DNA from: Mycobacterium parmense
GTDB taxonomy: Bacteria; Actinomycetota; Actinomycetes; Mycobacteriales; Mycobacteriaceae
Direction: 5' to 3'
Length of the DNA stretch: 64,000 bases
Assembly (NCBI RefSeq): GCF_010730575.1
Contig: NZ_AP022614.1
Span: forward strand, 3,162,001 to 3,226,000
Positions within the stretch are counted from its first letter, which is position 1, and each line of letters begins with the position of its first letter. Below are positions 40,721 through 50,007 of the stretch, piece after piece. The position numbers and the translations under genes are program-made. The notes under the pieces were generated by a model that worked only from the letters and a program-made list of their open reading frames with translations, was not told the origin of the DNA and searched no databases.

Positions 40721-41103
40721 GTCGTGGCGGCCGCGGATACGGCCGCCGCCCCGACGCTCAGCGCTGAAACAAACGAGAGGCTCATGAAACTTCCTGCTTT
40801 TCCCCACCCACCTCACGCAGAAAGCGCAAGCGGTAATTGCGTGGCAATTTGACGAGTATGACAGCCCGCGGCCCAGGTCACCAGAATCGTTACTGAGCAG
40901 GCGGAACCCGAGGGGGTCAGCCGTCGCGCCGGGCGGCAACCCTGGCAAACAAGGGGCGGGCCCCTGCCCGCCGGTTCAACCGGTGTGCGGGCGTCGCCGG
41001 CGGTGGACTGCGGAAGCCCGGCGTGTGGCTGCGGTGCGTTTCATAGCCGGGGCGTCCGCCGCCATTGCGGCGGAACGCAGTTGTCGATGCTGGTCGAGAA
41101 GCC
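40721..41103. other. Intergenic region upstream of the conservon operon
   Basis: 383 bp without a credible gene. The stretch 40795-40870 is less GC-rich than its surroundings (for example aattgcgtggcaatttgacgag) and is the likely place for the promoter of the minus-strand operon. I see no clear operator. The downstream gene on the other side is also on the minus strand and ends at 41104, so its terminator would lie here too. Confidence 0.5.
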
Positions 41104-41727
41104 TCACGCTGGTCGCAGGGCCTGGGCCGGCCGCAGGAGCGCGACGAGGAAGTCGGAGTCGTCGGTGAACGGTCGCATATCCCAGGTGGACAGCAGCAGC
41201 TCGGGGACATAGCCCGCTTCCGCCGCGTCGTCGAGGAACTCGGCGAACGCGTAGCCGCGGCCGGCGCCGAAACCGATCGCCGCTCGCCCGTCGCCGCTGA
41301 GGTGGGCGCGCAGCCGGCCCAGCACCTGGACCCGGGTACTGGGGGCAAGAAACGTCATGACGTTGCCGGCTGACACGATGACGTCGAACGGTTCGACGAT
41401 GCCGCGAGCGGGCAGGTCGAGCTCGGCGAGGTCGCCGACGAGCCAGCGCGGGCCGGGATGATCGTGTTCGGCCGCTTCGATCAGCGCCGGGTCGACGTCG
41501 ACGCCGACCACGCGGTGACCGGCCGCGGCCAGGTAACCGCCCAACCGGCCGGGGCCACAGCCGGCGTCGAGGATGTGGGCCCCGCGGGGCGCCAGCGCAT
41601 CGACGAAGCGAGCCTCGCCGGCCAGATCGTCACCGGCGCGGGCCATGGCCCGGAAGCGCTCGACATACCAGCGCGAATGTCCGGGATCGGCAGCGACCTT
41701 CTGCATCCAGATGCTCTGCTCGACCAT
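41104..41727 (-). CDS. Class I SAM-dependent methyltransferase
   Basis: A 207-residue methyltransferase. Motif I is ILDAGCGPGRLGGYLA (about residue 53), motif II VVGVDVDPALIEAAE, and motif III-like FDVIVSAGNVMTFL. The substrate is unknown. ATG 41727 lies 66 bp from the divergent spoU start. A longer open frame upstream is antisense to spoU and is not used. Confidence 0.85.
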   Translation of the reverse strand: MVEQSIWMQKVAADPGHSRWYVERFRAMARAGDDLAGEARFVDALAPRGAHILDAGCGPGRLGGYLAAAGHRVVGVDVDPALIEAAEHDHPGPRWLVGDLAELDLPARGIVEPFDVIVSAGNVMTFLAPSTRVQVLGRLRAHLSGDGRAAIGFGAGRGYAFAEFLDDAAEAGYVPELLLSTWDMRPFTDDSDFLVALLRPAQALRPA

Positions 41728-41793
41728 GCGGCCATTATCGCCGGTTGGCCGGCCCTGCATGACTGGCGGGCGCCTGCGGAAGGATGACGTGTT

Positions 41794-42258
41794 GTGTTCA
41801 GGCTGATGTTCGTCTCCCCGCGCATCGCACCCAACACGGGCAACGCCATCCGGACTGTGGCGGCGACCGGCTGCGAGCTGCATCTGGTGGAGCCGATGGG
41901 GTTCGACCTTTCCGAGCCCAAACTCCGGCGGGCCGGGCTGGACTACCACGACCTCGCGTCCGTCACCGTCCATGCGTCCCTGGCGGCCGCCTGGGAAGAG
42001 CTAACACCGGAGCGGGTTTACGCCTTCACCTCGCACGCGCCCACCTCGTTCGCCGACATCGGCTACCGCCCCGGCGACGTGCTGATGTTCGGCCCGGAAC
42101 CGACCGGGCTGGATGCGCAGACGCTGGCCGATCCGCACGTCACCCAGCAGGTGCGCATCCCGATGCTGGCGGGCCGGCGCTCGCTCAACCTGTCCAATGC
42201 CGCGGCGATTGCGGTCTACGAGGCCTGGCGCCAGCACGGTTACCCGGGCGCGATCTGA
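41794..42258 (+). CDS. spoU: SpoU/TrmL-family RNA 2'-O-methyltransferase
   Basis: A 154-residue SPOUT enzyme, the same length as Rv3366. Motifs are PRIAPNTGNAIR at the N-terminus, LMFGPEPTGLD near residue 90, and the knot motif IPMLAGRRSLNLSNAAAIAVYEAWR at the C-terminus. The short form without an extra RNA-binding domain is like TrmL, which modifies position 34 of certain leucine tRNAs. The target here is not proven. The GTG start has a nearby purine-rich site (GGAAGGA). Confidence 0.92.
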   Translation: MFRLMFVSPRIAPNTGNAIRTVAATGCELHLVEPMGFDLSEPKLRRAGLDYHDLASVTVHASLAAAWEELTPERVYAFTSHAPTSFADIGYRPGDVLMFGPEPTGLDAQTLADPHVTQQVRIPMLAGRRSLNLSNAAAIAVYEAWRQHGYPGAI

Positions 42259-42259
42259 C

Positions 42260-42907
42260 TTACCAGCTGTCCCAGTGCGTGACCTGCTCGGCCGGCAGCC
42301 GTTTGGCCGGGCGGAAGTCGGTGCCCTTGGTGTAGGCGATCGGGAACAACCCGCCCTGGCTGTACTTGTCGTGCGGGATGCCGAGGACCTCGGCGGCCTG
42401 CCGGTCGCCGTCGTTGATCAGGTGCAGAGTCGTCCAGCAGGTGCCCAGCCCCCGCGAGCGCAGCGCCAGGCAGAAGCTCCAGCATGCGGGGAACAGCGAC
42501 GCCCAGAACGACGCGCTCAGACCCAGCGGCGCATTCTCCACCCGGCCCTCCAGGCAGGGGATCATCAGCACCGGGGCCTCGTGCATGTGCTCGGCGAGGT
42601 AGAGCGCCGAGTCCTTCACCTTGTCCATCCGCTCCCCGCGGGTGTCGCCCTCGGGGTACTGCGCCGCCGGCAGGCTCAGGTAGGCGCGGGCGTTCGCCAG
42701 ATAGATGTCGGCGATCGCCTTCTTCTTCCCGGCGTCCTCGACGAACACCCACTGCCAGCCCTGAGCGTTGGACCCGGTGGGTGCCTGCAACGCCAGTCGC
42801 AGGCATTCCATCAGCACCTCGCGGGACACCGGCTTGTCGAAGTCGAGGCGTTTGCGCACCGAACGCGTCGTGGTGAGGACTTCGTCGACGGACAGATTGA
42901 GGGTCAT
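42260..42907 (-). CDS. Nitroreductase-family flavoprotein
   Basis: A 215-residue FMN-dependent nitroreductase-fold protein, equivalent to Rv3368c. RSVRKRLDF near the N-terminus contacts the FMN phosphate, APTGSNAQGWQWVFV follows, and SRGLGTCWTTLHL is the later cofactor segment. It would reduce nitro groups or quinones with NAD(P)H. The natural substrate is unknown. It converges with spoU, with one base between the stops. The F420-oxidoreductase gene that follows in M. tuberculosis (Rv3369) is absent. Confidence 0.9.
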   Translation of the reverse strand: MTLNLSVDEVLTTTRSVRKRLDFDKPVSREVLMECLRLALQAPTGSNAQGWQWVFVEDAGKKKAIADIYLANARAYLSLPAAQYPEGDTRGERMDKVKDSALYLAEHMHEAPVLMIPCLEGRVENAPLGLSASFWASLFPACWSFCLALRSRGLGTCWTTLHLINDGDRQAAEVLGIPHDKYSQGGLFPIAYTKGTDFRPAKRLPAEQVTHWDSW

Positions 42908-42999
42908 GTGTGGAGACTACCTAGGCGGCTTCGCGCCGAACGTGTACGTACTGCGAGAAATCGGCGGAATCTTCGCGCTGATCGCACGTTCGGCGGGGG

Positions 43000-45900
43000 T
43001 CACCGGAAGTCGCGGGACTTCGACCCGACGGCCAGGCTGATGCGGCCCAACCGTTCGGCGACGACGGTGACCGCGCCGGTGGCGTTTTGCACCTGCCCGC
43101 GGACCAGCATGGCCGGCGCCGTGTTCGCCAGCTTGCGGTGCCGCGCCCACACCGCCGGCGTGCAGAGCACGTTGACCATCCCTGTCTCGTCCTCGAGGTT
43201 GATGAACGTCACCCCCTGGGCCGTCCCGGGCCGCTGCCGATGGGTGACCGCGCCGGCGATCAGCACCCGGTCGCCGTCGGGCACGCTCAGCAGCCGCTCG
43301 GCGGGCACCACCCCCATGGCGTCCAGGTCGGCCCGCAGGAACTGGGTCGGGTAGCTGTCCGGGGAGACGCCGGTGGCCCACACGTCGGCGGCGGCCAGCT
43401 CCAGCTCGCTCATCCCGGGCAGTGCCGGAACCTGCGATGACGAGCCCACGCCCGGCAACCGGTCCGGCCGTTGCGTGGCCGCGGCCCCGGCCGCCCACAA
43501 CGCCTCGCGCCGGGCCATGCCGAAGCAGCCGAGGGCCCCGGCCGTCGCCAGCGCCTCGGTCCGCGGCACGGAGAGCTGCAGCCGGCCGGTCAGATCCAGC
43601 AGGGACGCGAACGGGCCGTTGGCTTTTCGCTCCTCGACCAGCCGCTCGGCGAGGTCGTCGCCGATGTGGCGGACGGCGCCCAGCCCCAGCCGCACCTCCG
43701 TTCCCGTGTTCTCGAGGGTGGCGTGGGCCAGGCTGGCATTGACGTCCGGGCCGTGCACCGCCACGCCGTGCCTGCGCGCGTCGGCCACCAGCGACTGCGG
43801 CGAATAGAAGCCCATGGGCTGGGCGCGCAGCAGCGCCGCGCAGAACGCGGCCGGGTGGTGCAGCTTGAACCACGACGAGTAGAACACCAGCGACGCGAAG
43901 GACAGCGCGTGGCTTTCGGGGAAGCCGAAATTGGCGAAGGCCTCCAGCTTTTCGTAGGTCCGGTCGATCACCTCGTCGGGAGCGCCGTGCAGCGCGCGCA
44001 TGCCCTCGTAGAACCGGCCGCGCAGCCGCTGCATGCGCTCGGTGGAACGCTTGGAACCCATGGCGCGGCGCAGCTGGTCGGCCTCGGCGGCTGAGAAGCC
44101 GGCGCAGTCGACGGCGAGCTGCATCAGCTGCTCCTGAAAGAGCGGCACCCCCAGCGTCTTTCGCAGGGCGGGCTCCATGGACGGATGGTCGTAGACCACC
44201 GGGTCCAGGCCATTGCGCCGCCGGATGTAGGGGTGCACCGACCCGCCCTGAATGGGCCCGGGGCGGATCAGCGCCACCTCGACCACCAGGTCGTAGAAGA
44301 CCCGGGGCTTGAGCCTGGGCAGGGTGGCCATCTGCGCCCGTGACTCCACCTGGAAGACACCGACGGAGTCCGCGCGCTGCAGCATCTCGTACACCGCGGG
44401 CTCGGACAGGTCGAGCCTTGCCAGGTCCACCACGATCCCCTTGTGCTCGGCCACCAGGTCTTTCGCGTAGTGCAGCGCCGAGAGCATGCCCAGCCCGAGC
44501 AGATCGAATTTCACCAAACCGATTGCCGCGCAGTCGTCTTTGTCCCACTGCAGGACGCTGCGGTTCTCCATGCGCGCCCACTCCACCGGACACACGTCGG
44601 CGATCGGGCGGTCGCAGATCACCATGCCGCCGGAGTGAATGCCCATGTGCCGCGGCAGGTTCCGGATCTGATTGGCCAGCTCGATCACCTGCTCGGGAAT
44701 GCCTTCGGCGTCCGGCGAGTCGGCGAGCCCGTTCCAATGGCTGATCTGCTTGCTCCACGCATCCTGCTGCCCCTGCGAGTAGCCCAGGGCGCGGGCCATG
44801 TCGCGCACCGCGATGCGACCCCGGTAGGTGATGACGTTGGCGACCTGTGCGGCATAGTCCCGGCCGTATTTGTCGTAGACGTACTGGATGACCTTCTCGC
44901 GCTGGTCCGACTCGATGTCCATGTCGATGTCGGGGGGCCCGTCGCGGGCCGGCGACAGGAAGCGCTCGAACAGCAACTCGTTGGCCACCGGGTCCACCGC
45001 CGTGACGCCCAGGGCGTAACAGACCGCGGAATTGGCCGCCGATCCCCTGCCCTGACACAGGATGTTGTTCTGGCGGCAGAACCTCGCGATGTCGTCGACC
45101 ACCAGGAAATAACCCGGAAACTGAAGCTGTGCAATCACTTTCAGCTCATGCTCGACCTGGGCGTACGCTTTTGGCGCGCTCTCGGCCGGCCCGTACCGGT
45201 CGCGCGCACCGGCCATGGTCAGCTGCCGCAGCCAGCTGTCCTCGGTGTGACCGCCGGGCACGTCGAACGGCGGCAGCTGCGGCGCGATCAGTGCCAGCCC
45301 GAAGGCGCACTGCTCGCCGAGCTCGGCGGCGGCGGCCACCACCTCCGGCCGCTGCGCGAACAGCCGGACCATCTCCGCGCCGGACCGCAGGTGCGCGCCG
45401 CCCAGCGGCGCCAGCCACCCGGCGGCCGCGTCCAGCGACTGCCGAGCCCTGATGGCCCCCATCGCCATGGCCAGCCGGCCGCGCGACGGCTGGGCGAAAT
45501 GAGCCCCGGTGGTGGCGACGACGCCGACACCGAAGCGCGGCGCGAGGGCGGCCAGCGCCGCGTTGCGCTCGTCGTCGAGCGGCTGGCCGTGATGGGTCAG
45601 CTCGATGCTGACCCGGTGCGCGCCGAACCGGTCCACCAGATCGGCCAGCGCCCGCTGCGCCGCGTCCGACCCACCCTCGGAAAGTGCTTGGCGCACATGC
45701 CCTTTTCGGCAGCCGGTCAGGATGTGCCAGTGCCCGCCCGCGGCCTCGGTCAGCGCGTCGAAGTCGTAGCGTGGCTTTCCCTTCTCACCGCCGGCCAGGT
45801 GCGCGGCGGCCAGCTGCCGCGACAGCCGCCGATAACCCTCCGGGCCGCGGGCCAGCACCAGCAGGTGGGGGCCGGCCGGATCCGGCGCCTCGGTCCGGGC

Positions 45901-46287
45901 CTGCGACCCCAGGGACAGTTCGGCGCCGTAGACGGTGCGCATGCCGAGCTCGGCGGCCGCCTCGGCGAACCGCACCGCCCCGTACAGGCCGTCGTGGTCG
46001 GTGAGCGCCAGCGCGCGCAAACCCAGGCGGGCGGCCTCCTCCACCAGTTCCTCCGGCGTGGCGGCCCCGTCGAGGAAGCTGAACGCCGAATGGGCGTGCA
46101 GTTCGGCGTACCCGACGGACGAGGGGGCCACCCGGGTTCCGGCGGGCGGCAGGTACGTCGCACGCTTGGGCGACAGGGGGGCCTCTTCCTGCGGCCACGC
46201 CGAGGTGTGCTCGCCGGCATGGCGCGGCTTGCTGTTGAGCACCCGCTCCATCTCCGCCCAGCTCGGCGGCCCGTTGAACCAGCCCAC
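43000..46287 (-). CDS. dnaE2: Error-prone DNA polymerase III alpha subunit DnaE2
   Basis: A 1095-residue C-family polymerase. The PHP domain starts at ELHAHSAFSFLDGA. The catalytic aspartates lie in GPPDIDMDIESDQ. CQGRGSAANSAVCYALGVT and IHSGGMVICDRPIADVCPVEWA are typical. The OB domain comes late (RVLIAGAVTHRQRPGTAQGVTFINLEDETG). It carries out translesion synthesis in the mutasome with ImuA' and ImuB, and is responsible for damage-induced mutagenesis in mycobacteria. It matches Rv3370c. GTG 46287 gives the expected N-terminus; ATG 46251 is an in-frame alternative. A LexA box lies 13 bp before the start. Confidence 0.97.
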   Translation of the reverse strand: MGWFNGPPSWAEMERVLNSKPRHAGEHTSAWPQEEAPLSPKRATYLPPAGTRVAPSSVGYAELHAHSAFSFLDGAATPEELVEEAARLGLRALALTDHDGLYGAVRFAEAAAELGMRTVYGAELSLGSQARTEAPDPAGPHLLVLARGPEGYRRLSRQLAAAHLAGGEKGKPRYDFDALTEAAGGHWHILTGCRKGHVRQALSEGGSDAAQRALADLVDRFGAHRVSIELTHHGQPLDDERNAALAALAPRFGVGVVATTGAHFAQPSRGRLAMAMGAIRARQSLDAAAGWLAPLGGAHLRSGAEMVRLFAQRPEVVAAAAELGEQCAFGLALIAPQLPPFDVPGGHTEDSWLRQLTMAGARDRYGPAESAPKAYAQVEHELKVIAQLQFPGYFLVVDDIARFCRQNNILCQGRGSAANSAVCYALGVTAVDPVANELLFERFLSPARDGPPDIDMDIESDQREKVIQYVYDKYGRDYAAQVANVITYRGRIAVRDMARALGYSQGQQDAWSKQISHWNGLADSPDAEGIPEQVIELANQIRNLPRHMGIHSGGMVICDRPIADVCPVEWARMENRSVLQWDKDDCAAIGLVKFDLLGLGMLSALHYAKDLVAEHKGIVVDLARLDLSEPAVYEMLQRADSVGVFQVESRAQMATLPRLKPRVFYDLVVEVALIRPGPIQGGSVHPYIRRRNGLDPVVYDHPSMEPALRKTLGVPLFQEQLMQLAVDCAGFSAAEADQLRRAMGSKRSTERMQRLRGRFYEGMRALHGAPDEVIDRTYEKLEAFANFGFPESHALSFASLVFYSSWFKLHHPAAFCAALLRAQPMGFYSPQSLVADARRHGVAVHGPDVNASLAHATLENTGTEVRLGLGAVRHIGDDLAERLVEERKANGPFASLLDLTGRLQLSVPRTEALATAGALGCFGMARREALWAAGAAATQRPDRLPGVGSSSQVPALPGMSELELAAADVWATGVSPDSYPTQFLRADLDAMGVVPAERLLSVPDGDRVLIAGAVTHRQRPGTAQGVTFINLEDETGMVNVLCTPAVWARHRKLANTAPAMLVRGQVQNATGAVTVVAERLGRISLAVGSKSRDFR

Positions 46288-46299
46288 CTCGACAGTCTA

Positions 46300-46315
46300 T
46301 CGAATACATGTTCGA
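46300..46315. promoter_or_regulatory. LexA-binding SOS box of dnaE2
   Basis: tcgaat-acat-gttcga fits the mycobacterial SOS box TCGAAC-N4-GTTCGA with one mismatch. It lies 13 bp upstream of the dnaE2 start, in the 153-bp region shared with the divergent acyltransferase gene. Confidence 0.92.
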
Positions 46316-46440
46316 ATCGTGGGGCACATGTTAAACACATCTTCAACTTGCAAACACGTTCTTAACGTCGCCGGCCTGTCGCTGCGTAGCCGTAACGCAG
46401 AAACTGGTACAAGTGCGAAAAGTGACGGCGGGGGCTGAGC

Positions 46441-47817
46441 ATGACGCAGGCGAACACACTGGACACGGCTTTCCTCCAGGCTTCTGCGGATCACCACGCC
46501 GGCCTGGCGGTCGGGGCGGTCGCCATCGTCGACGGGACCCCCGACTACTCATCGCTCAAACGCCTTCTGGCGCAACGTGTTCAATCCCTGCCCCGCTGCA
46601 CCCAGGTGCTGCGGACATCGCCGTCGGGCACCGCGTGGACCGATAGCCCGCAATTCGATCTCGCCCACCATGTGCGCCGGGTCGCCCTTTGTCGTCCGGG
46701 CGGCGACGCCGAGCTGTCCGCCGCCATCGCCTTCGCCCTCGAACGCCCCCTCGACCCGGACCGCCCGCCCTGGGAGTGCTGGATCATCGAGGGCCTCGAG
46801 GACGCGAAGTGGGCGATCCTGATGAAGGTTCACCACCGCCTGGCCGACGACAACTCCCCCGCCCGCCTGCTCACCAGGCTCTGCGACGACGCCGAGACCG
46901 GCGCGGCGCCCGAAGCCGATCCGATCGAGCCTGTTCCCCCGCGACCGCCCCGCAGGCACGGGTTGACCGATGCGTTGCGGCGGGCTTCGTCTGTCGCCGG
47001 CACCGTCGCGGACACCCTCGTGGGCGCGGCCTGGCCGGCGCTGCGGACGTCCCCGGCCGGCGGGGCCACCATGCGCCGGTACCGCACGGTGCGAGTGCCG
47101 ATCGCCGACGTCGACCGGGTCTGCCGCAAGTTCGGGGTGACCGCCGACGACGTGGCGCTGGCCGCCATCACCGAGGGTTTCCGCGCGGTGCTGCTGCAGC
47201 GCGGCGAGCAACCGCGGCCCGACTCGCTGCCCACCCTGTCGCCGACGCCGGCCCGTGCGGCCATGCCGGCTTATCTGCCGGTGGAACACGACGACCCGGT
47301 GCGCCGACTGCGGGCCGTGCACCACCGGCGCAGGGCCCGGCGGCCCGGTGGCGGCCTGGTCGAGTCGGCGTTGAACCGGCTACCACCCCTGGTGCGGGGC
47401 AACGTGTTACAGCTGCTGGACCGGCTCCCGCGGGGCGACATCGTGACGCTGGCGACCAGTGTTGCCGGCCCGCGGCGCCAGTTGCGGCTGATGGGCCAAA
47501 CCATCGAGCGCCTGCTGCCGCTGCCCCCGACGGCCGCACAGCTCAGTAACGGTGTGGCGGTGCTGAACTACGGCGACGAACTCGTCTTCGGTATCACCGC
47601 CGACTACCACGCCGCATCCGACGTCAGGCGGTTGGCCGCCGGTATCGAGATCGGCGTCGCGCGATTGGTCGCGCTGAGCCAGGATTCGGTATTGCTGTTC
47701 GCCAAAGACCGCCCGCGCAAGCGGGGGACCGGCCCGGGCTCGGGGGCAACGGCCACCGTGAGAAGGTTGGGTCGTGCGCACGTCGGAGCCGGTGATCGTC
47801 GACCCGCGCCGCCATGA
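46441..47817 (+). CDS. Wax ester synthase / diacylglycerol acyltransferase-like protein
   Basis: A 458-residue WS/DGAT-family protein, equivalent in place to Rv3371. The active site HHxxxDG appears as HHRLADDN: both His residues and the Asp are present, but the Gly is Asp. Other family features are DSPQFDLAHHVRRVAL, RPLDPDRPPWECWIIEGL and, near the C-terminus, LSNGVAVLNYGDELVFGITAD. It would make triacylglycerol or wax esters at the membrane. Activity is uncertain because of the motif change. Its end overlaps the otsB2 start by 44 bases, an unusually long overlap. Confidence 0.85.
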   Translation: MTQANTLDTAFLQASADHHAGLAVGAVAIVDGTPDYSSLKRLLAQRVQSLPRCTQVLRTSPSGTAWTDSPQFDLAHHVRRVALCRPGGDAELSAAIAFALERPLDPDRPPWECWIIEGLEDAKWAILMKVHHRLADDNSPARLLTRLCDDAETGAAPEADPIEPVPPRPPRRHGLTDALRRASSVAGTVADTLVGAAWPALRTSPAGGATMRRYRTVRVPIADVDRVCRKFGVTADDVALAAITEGFRAVLLQRGEQPRPDSLPTLSPTPARAAMPAYLPVEHDDPVRRLRAVHHRRRARRPGGGLVESALNRLPPLVRGNVLQLLDRLPRGDIVTLATSVAGPRRQLRLMGQTIERLLPLPPTAAQLSNGVAVLNYGDELVFGITADYHAASDVRRLAAGIEIGVARLVALSQDSVLLFAKDRPRKRGTGPGSGATATVRRLGRAHVGAGDRRPAPP

Positions 47818-48997
47818 TGCCGCGCTGTTCGACCTCGACGCGGTAACGGACGCCGGGGGCGCTGTGCTGGACTCCGCGGTGAACGTGGTGCGTCAGTTGC
47901 GGGACATCGGGGTCGGCGCTGCCGTCGTGGTCCCCGACGACCGCGGCGACGTCCCGCCGGACCTGTTCGCCGCCCGGGCCGACGGCGTGGTCGCCGCGGC
48001 CGACCGCCTGCGGGTGCGCCCCGGCCGGTGCGTCGTCGTCGCGAGCGACGTCGCCGTCGTCACGGCCGCACGCGAGAGCGGCTTCGCGCTGGTCGTCGGC
48101 GTGGCCAGGCGCGACGACCAACGCGCCGCGCTGGACGCGGCCGGCGCCGACGCCGTTGTCGCCGACGTGGGCGAGATCGCGGTGCGGACCGGAGACCGCC
48201 GGATGTCGCAGCTCCGCGACGCGTTGCAGGCCCTGCAACCGCCTGGGAACCCGGCGGTGTTCTTCGACTTCGACGGCACGCTGTCCGACATCGTCGACGA
48301 CCCGGGCGCGGCGCGGCCCGTCCCCGGCGCCCAAGATGCGCTGCGGCAGCTGGCCGCTCGGTGCCCCGTCGCCGTGTTGTCCGGCCGGGACCTGGTCGAT
48401 GTGACGAAGCGGGTCGGCCTGCCCGGCATCTGGTATGCCGGCAGCCACGGCTTCGAGCTCACCGCGCCCGACGGGACCCACCATCAGAACGAGGACGCGG
48501 CCGCGGCCATCCCCGTGCTGGAGCGCGCGGCCGGTGAGCTGCGCGAAAGGGTGGGGTCCATTCCCGGAGTCGTGGTGGAGCACAAGAGGTTCGGCGTGGC
48601 CGTGCATTACCGCAACGCCGCGCGGGAGCGCGTCGGCGAGGTGGCCGCGGCGGTGCGCGCGGCCGGTCGGCACGACGCGCTGAGGGTGACCACCGGCCGT
48701 GAGGTCATCGAGCTGCGCCCGGACATCGACTGGGACAAGGGAAAGACGCTGCGCTGGGTGCTCGAGCACCTGCACCGGGCCGGCTCGGGCCCGTTGACGC
48801 CGATGTACCTCGGCGACGACATCACCGACGAAGACGCGTTCGACGCGGTGCGCGACGGCGGCGTGCCCATCCTGGTGCGGCACGACGAGGACGGTGATCG
48901 CGCCACCGCCGCGCTGTTCGGGTTGGACAGCCCGGCCGCGGTGAGTGAGTTCACAGCGCGACTGGCCCGCCGGCTCGCTGACGCTCAGGTGAATTGA
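47774..48997 (+). CDS. otsB2: Trehalose-6-phosphate phosphatase
   Basis: A 407-residue HAD-superfamily enzyme that dephosphorylates trehalose-6-phosphate, needed for trehalose and mycolyl glycolipids. The N-terminal domain is a degenerate HAD-like unit (ALFDLDAVTDAGG). The catalytic domain from about 158 has FFDFDGTLSDI with both Asp residues, then SGRDLVDV, WYAGSHGFEL, DWDKGKTLRWVL (Lys) and LGDDITDEDAF. It matches Rv3372 OtsB2, with a slightly longer N-terminus. The GTG start lies inside the preceding gene, which suggests coupling. Confidence 0.94.
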   Translation: MRTSEPVIVDPRRHDAALFDLDAVTDAGGAVLDSAVNVVRQLRDIGVGAAVVVPDDRGDVPPDLFAARADGVVAAADRLRVRPGRCVVVASDVAVVTAARESGFALVVGVARRDDQRAALDAAGADAVVADVGEIAVRTGDRRMSQLRDALQALQPPGNPAVFFDFDGTLSDIVDDPGAARPVPGAQDALRQLAARCPVAVLSGRDLVDVTKRVGLPGIWYAGSHGFELTAPDGTHHQNEDAAAAIPVLERAAGELRERVGSIPGVVVEHKRFGVAVHYRNAARERVGEVAAAVRAAGRHDALRVTTGREVIELRPDIDWDKGKTLRWVLEHLHRAGSGPLTPMYLGDDITDEDAFDAVRDGGVPILVRHDEDGDRATAALFGLDSPAAVSEFTARLARRLADAQVN

Positions 48998-49045
48998 CCT
49001 GTGACCGTTGGTCATCCCTGCGCGGACGGGACCCAGCGCGAACAG

Positions 49046-49918
49046 CTACCCCTCGGCGTACTCGACCGCACCGTCGTCGAGCACCACGCGAACGCCGGAG
49101 CCCTCGGCTCCCGACGCCTCGGTGCGGAACACCGCTTTGCCCGGCTCGGTGCGCCAGATCGACGTCGTCAGCGTCTCCCCCGGGAACACCGGCGAGGTGA
49201 ACCGCGACGCGATCGAGGTGACATTGGCCGCGACGCCCTTGCCGAGTTCGGCGACCAGCGCGCGTCCCGCGACCCCGTAGCTGCACAGTCCGTGCAGGAT
49301 CGGCTTCGGGAATCCGGCCAGCTCACGGGCGAACCAGGGGTCGCTGTGCAGCGGGTTGCGGTCGCCGGAGAGCCGGTAGATCAGGGCCTGGTCCTCGCGG
49401 GTGGGCAGCGCGACCCGGGCGTCGGGCTCGCGGTCCGGGATCTCCGGTGCGATCGGGCGCTGACCGGGCGCTCCGCCGAACCCGCCCTCGCCGCGAATGA
49501 CCAGCGTGGTCAGCGTCTCGGCGATCAGCTTGCCCGACTCGGGCTCGGTGCCGCGGCCGCGCAGCACCAGGATCGCGTTCTTGCCCTCGCCCTTGTCCTG
49601 GATGTCGGCGACCTCGGACACCACCGACAGCTTGCCCGCGGCCGGCAGCGGTGCGTGCAGGCGGATCTCCTGCGATCCGTGCAGCAGCATGGCCCAGTTG
49701 AACGTTCCGACCTTGCCCGCGGCGCCGAAGGCCGGGCAGCAGATCACCGCATAGGTGGGCAGCACCTGCTGCGTGATGTCGTGGCTGTTCTCTGTCGTGA
49801 ACGACAGGTCCTCGAGCCCCGCGCCGACGCCGAGCGCGTATAACAGCGTGTCCCGGTCGGTCCACTCGAACAGCATCGGATCGGTCACAGCGCCGACGGC
49901 ACTCGGGTCAATCGCCAC
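49046..49918 (-). CDS. htdY: MaoC-like (R)-3-hydroxyacyl-thioester dehydratase
   Basis: A 290-residue double-hotdog hydratase, the same length as Rv3389c (HtdY). The hydratase-2 motif is in the second half: YRLSGDRNPLHSDPWFA, with Asp and His as catalytic residues, followed by GFPKPILHGLCSYG. It dehydrates (R)-3-hydroxyacyl thioesters in lipid metabolism. The GTG start gives MAIDPSAVG. It is convergent with otsB2. The block Rv3373-Rv3388 of M. tuberculosis, including several PE/PPE genes, is not present between them. Confidence 0.94.
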   Translation of the reverse strand: MAIDPSAVGAVTDPMLFEWTDRDTLLYALGVGAGLEDLSFTTENSHDITQQVLPTYAVICCPAFGAAGKVGTFNWAMLLHGSQEIRLHAPLPAAGKLSVVSEVADIQDKGEGKNAILVLRGRGTEPESGKLIAETLTTLVIRGEGGFGGAPGQRPIAPEIPDREPDARVALPTREDQALIYRLSGDRNPLHSDPWFARELAGFPKPILHGLCSYGVAGRALVAELGKGVAANVTSIASRFTSPVFPGETLTTSIWRTEPGKAVFRTEASGAEGSGVRVVLDDGAVEYAEG

Positions 49919-50007
49919 GGGGGACTCCTTCTGCGGATTTCTGGGCTTTCTGCACTAACCATCGCAAACCCTTCCCACCGACGCCGTCGGCAGGGCAGGC
50001 TATCGAC

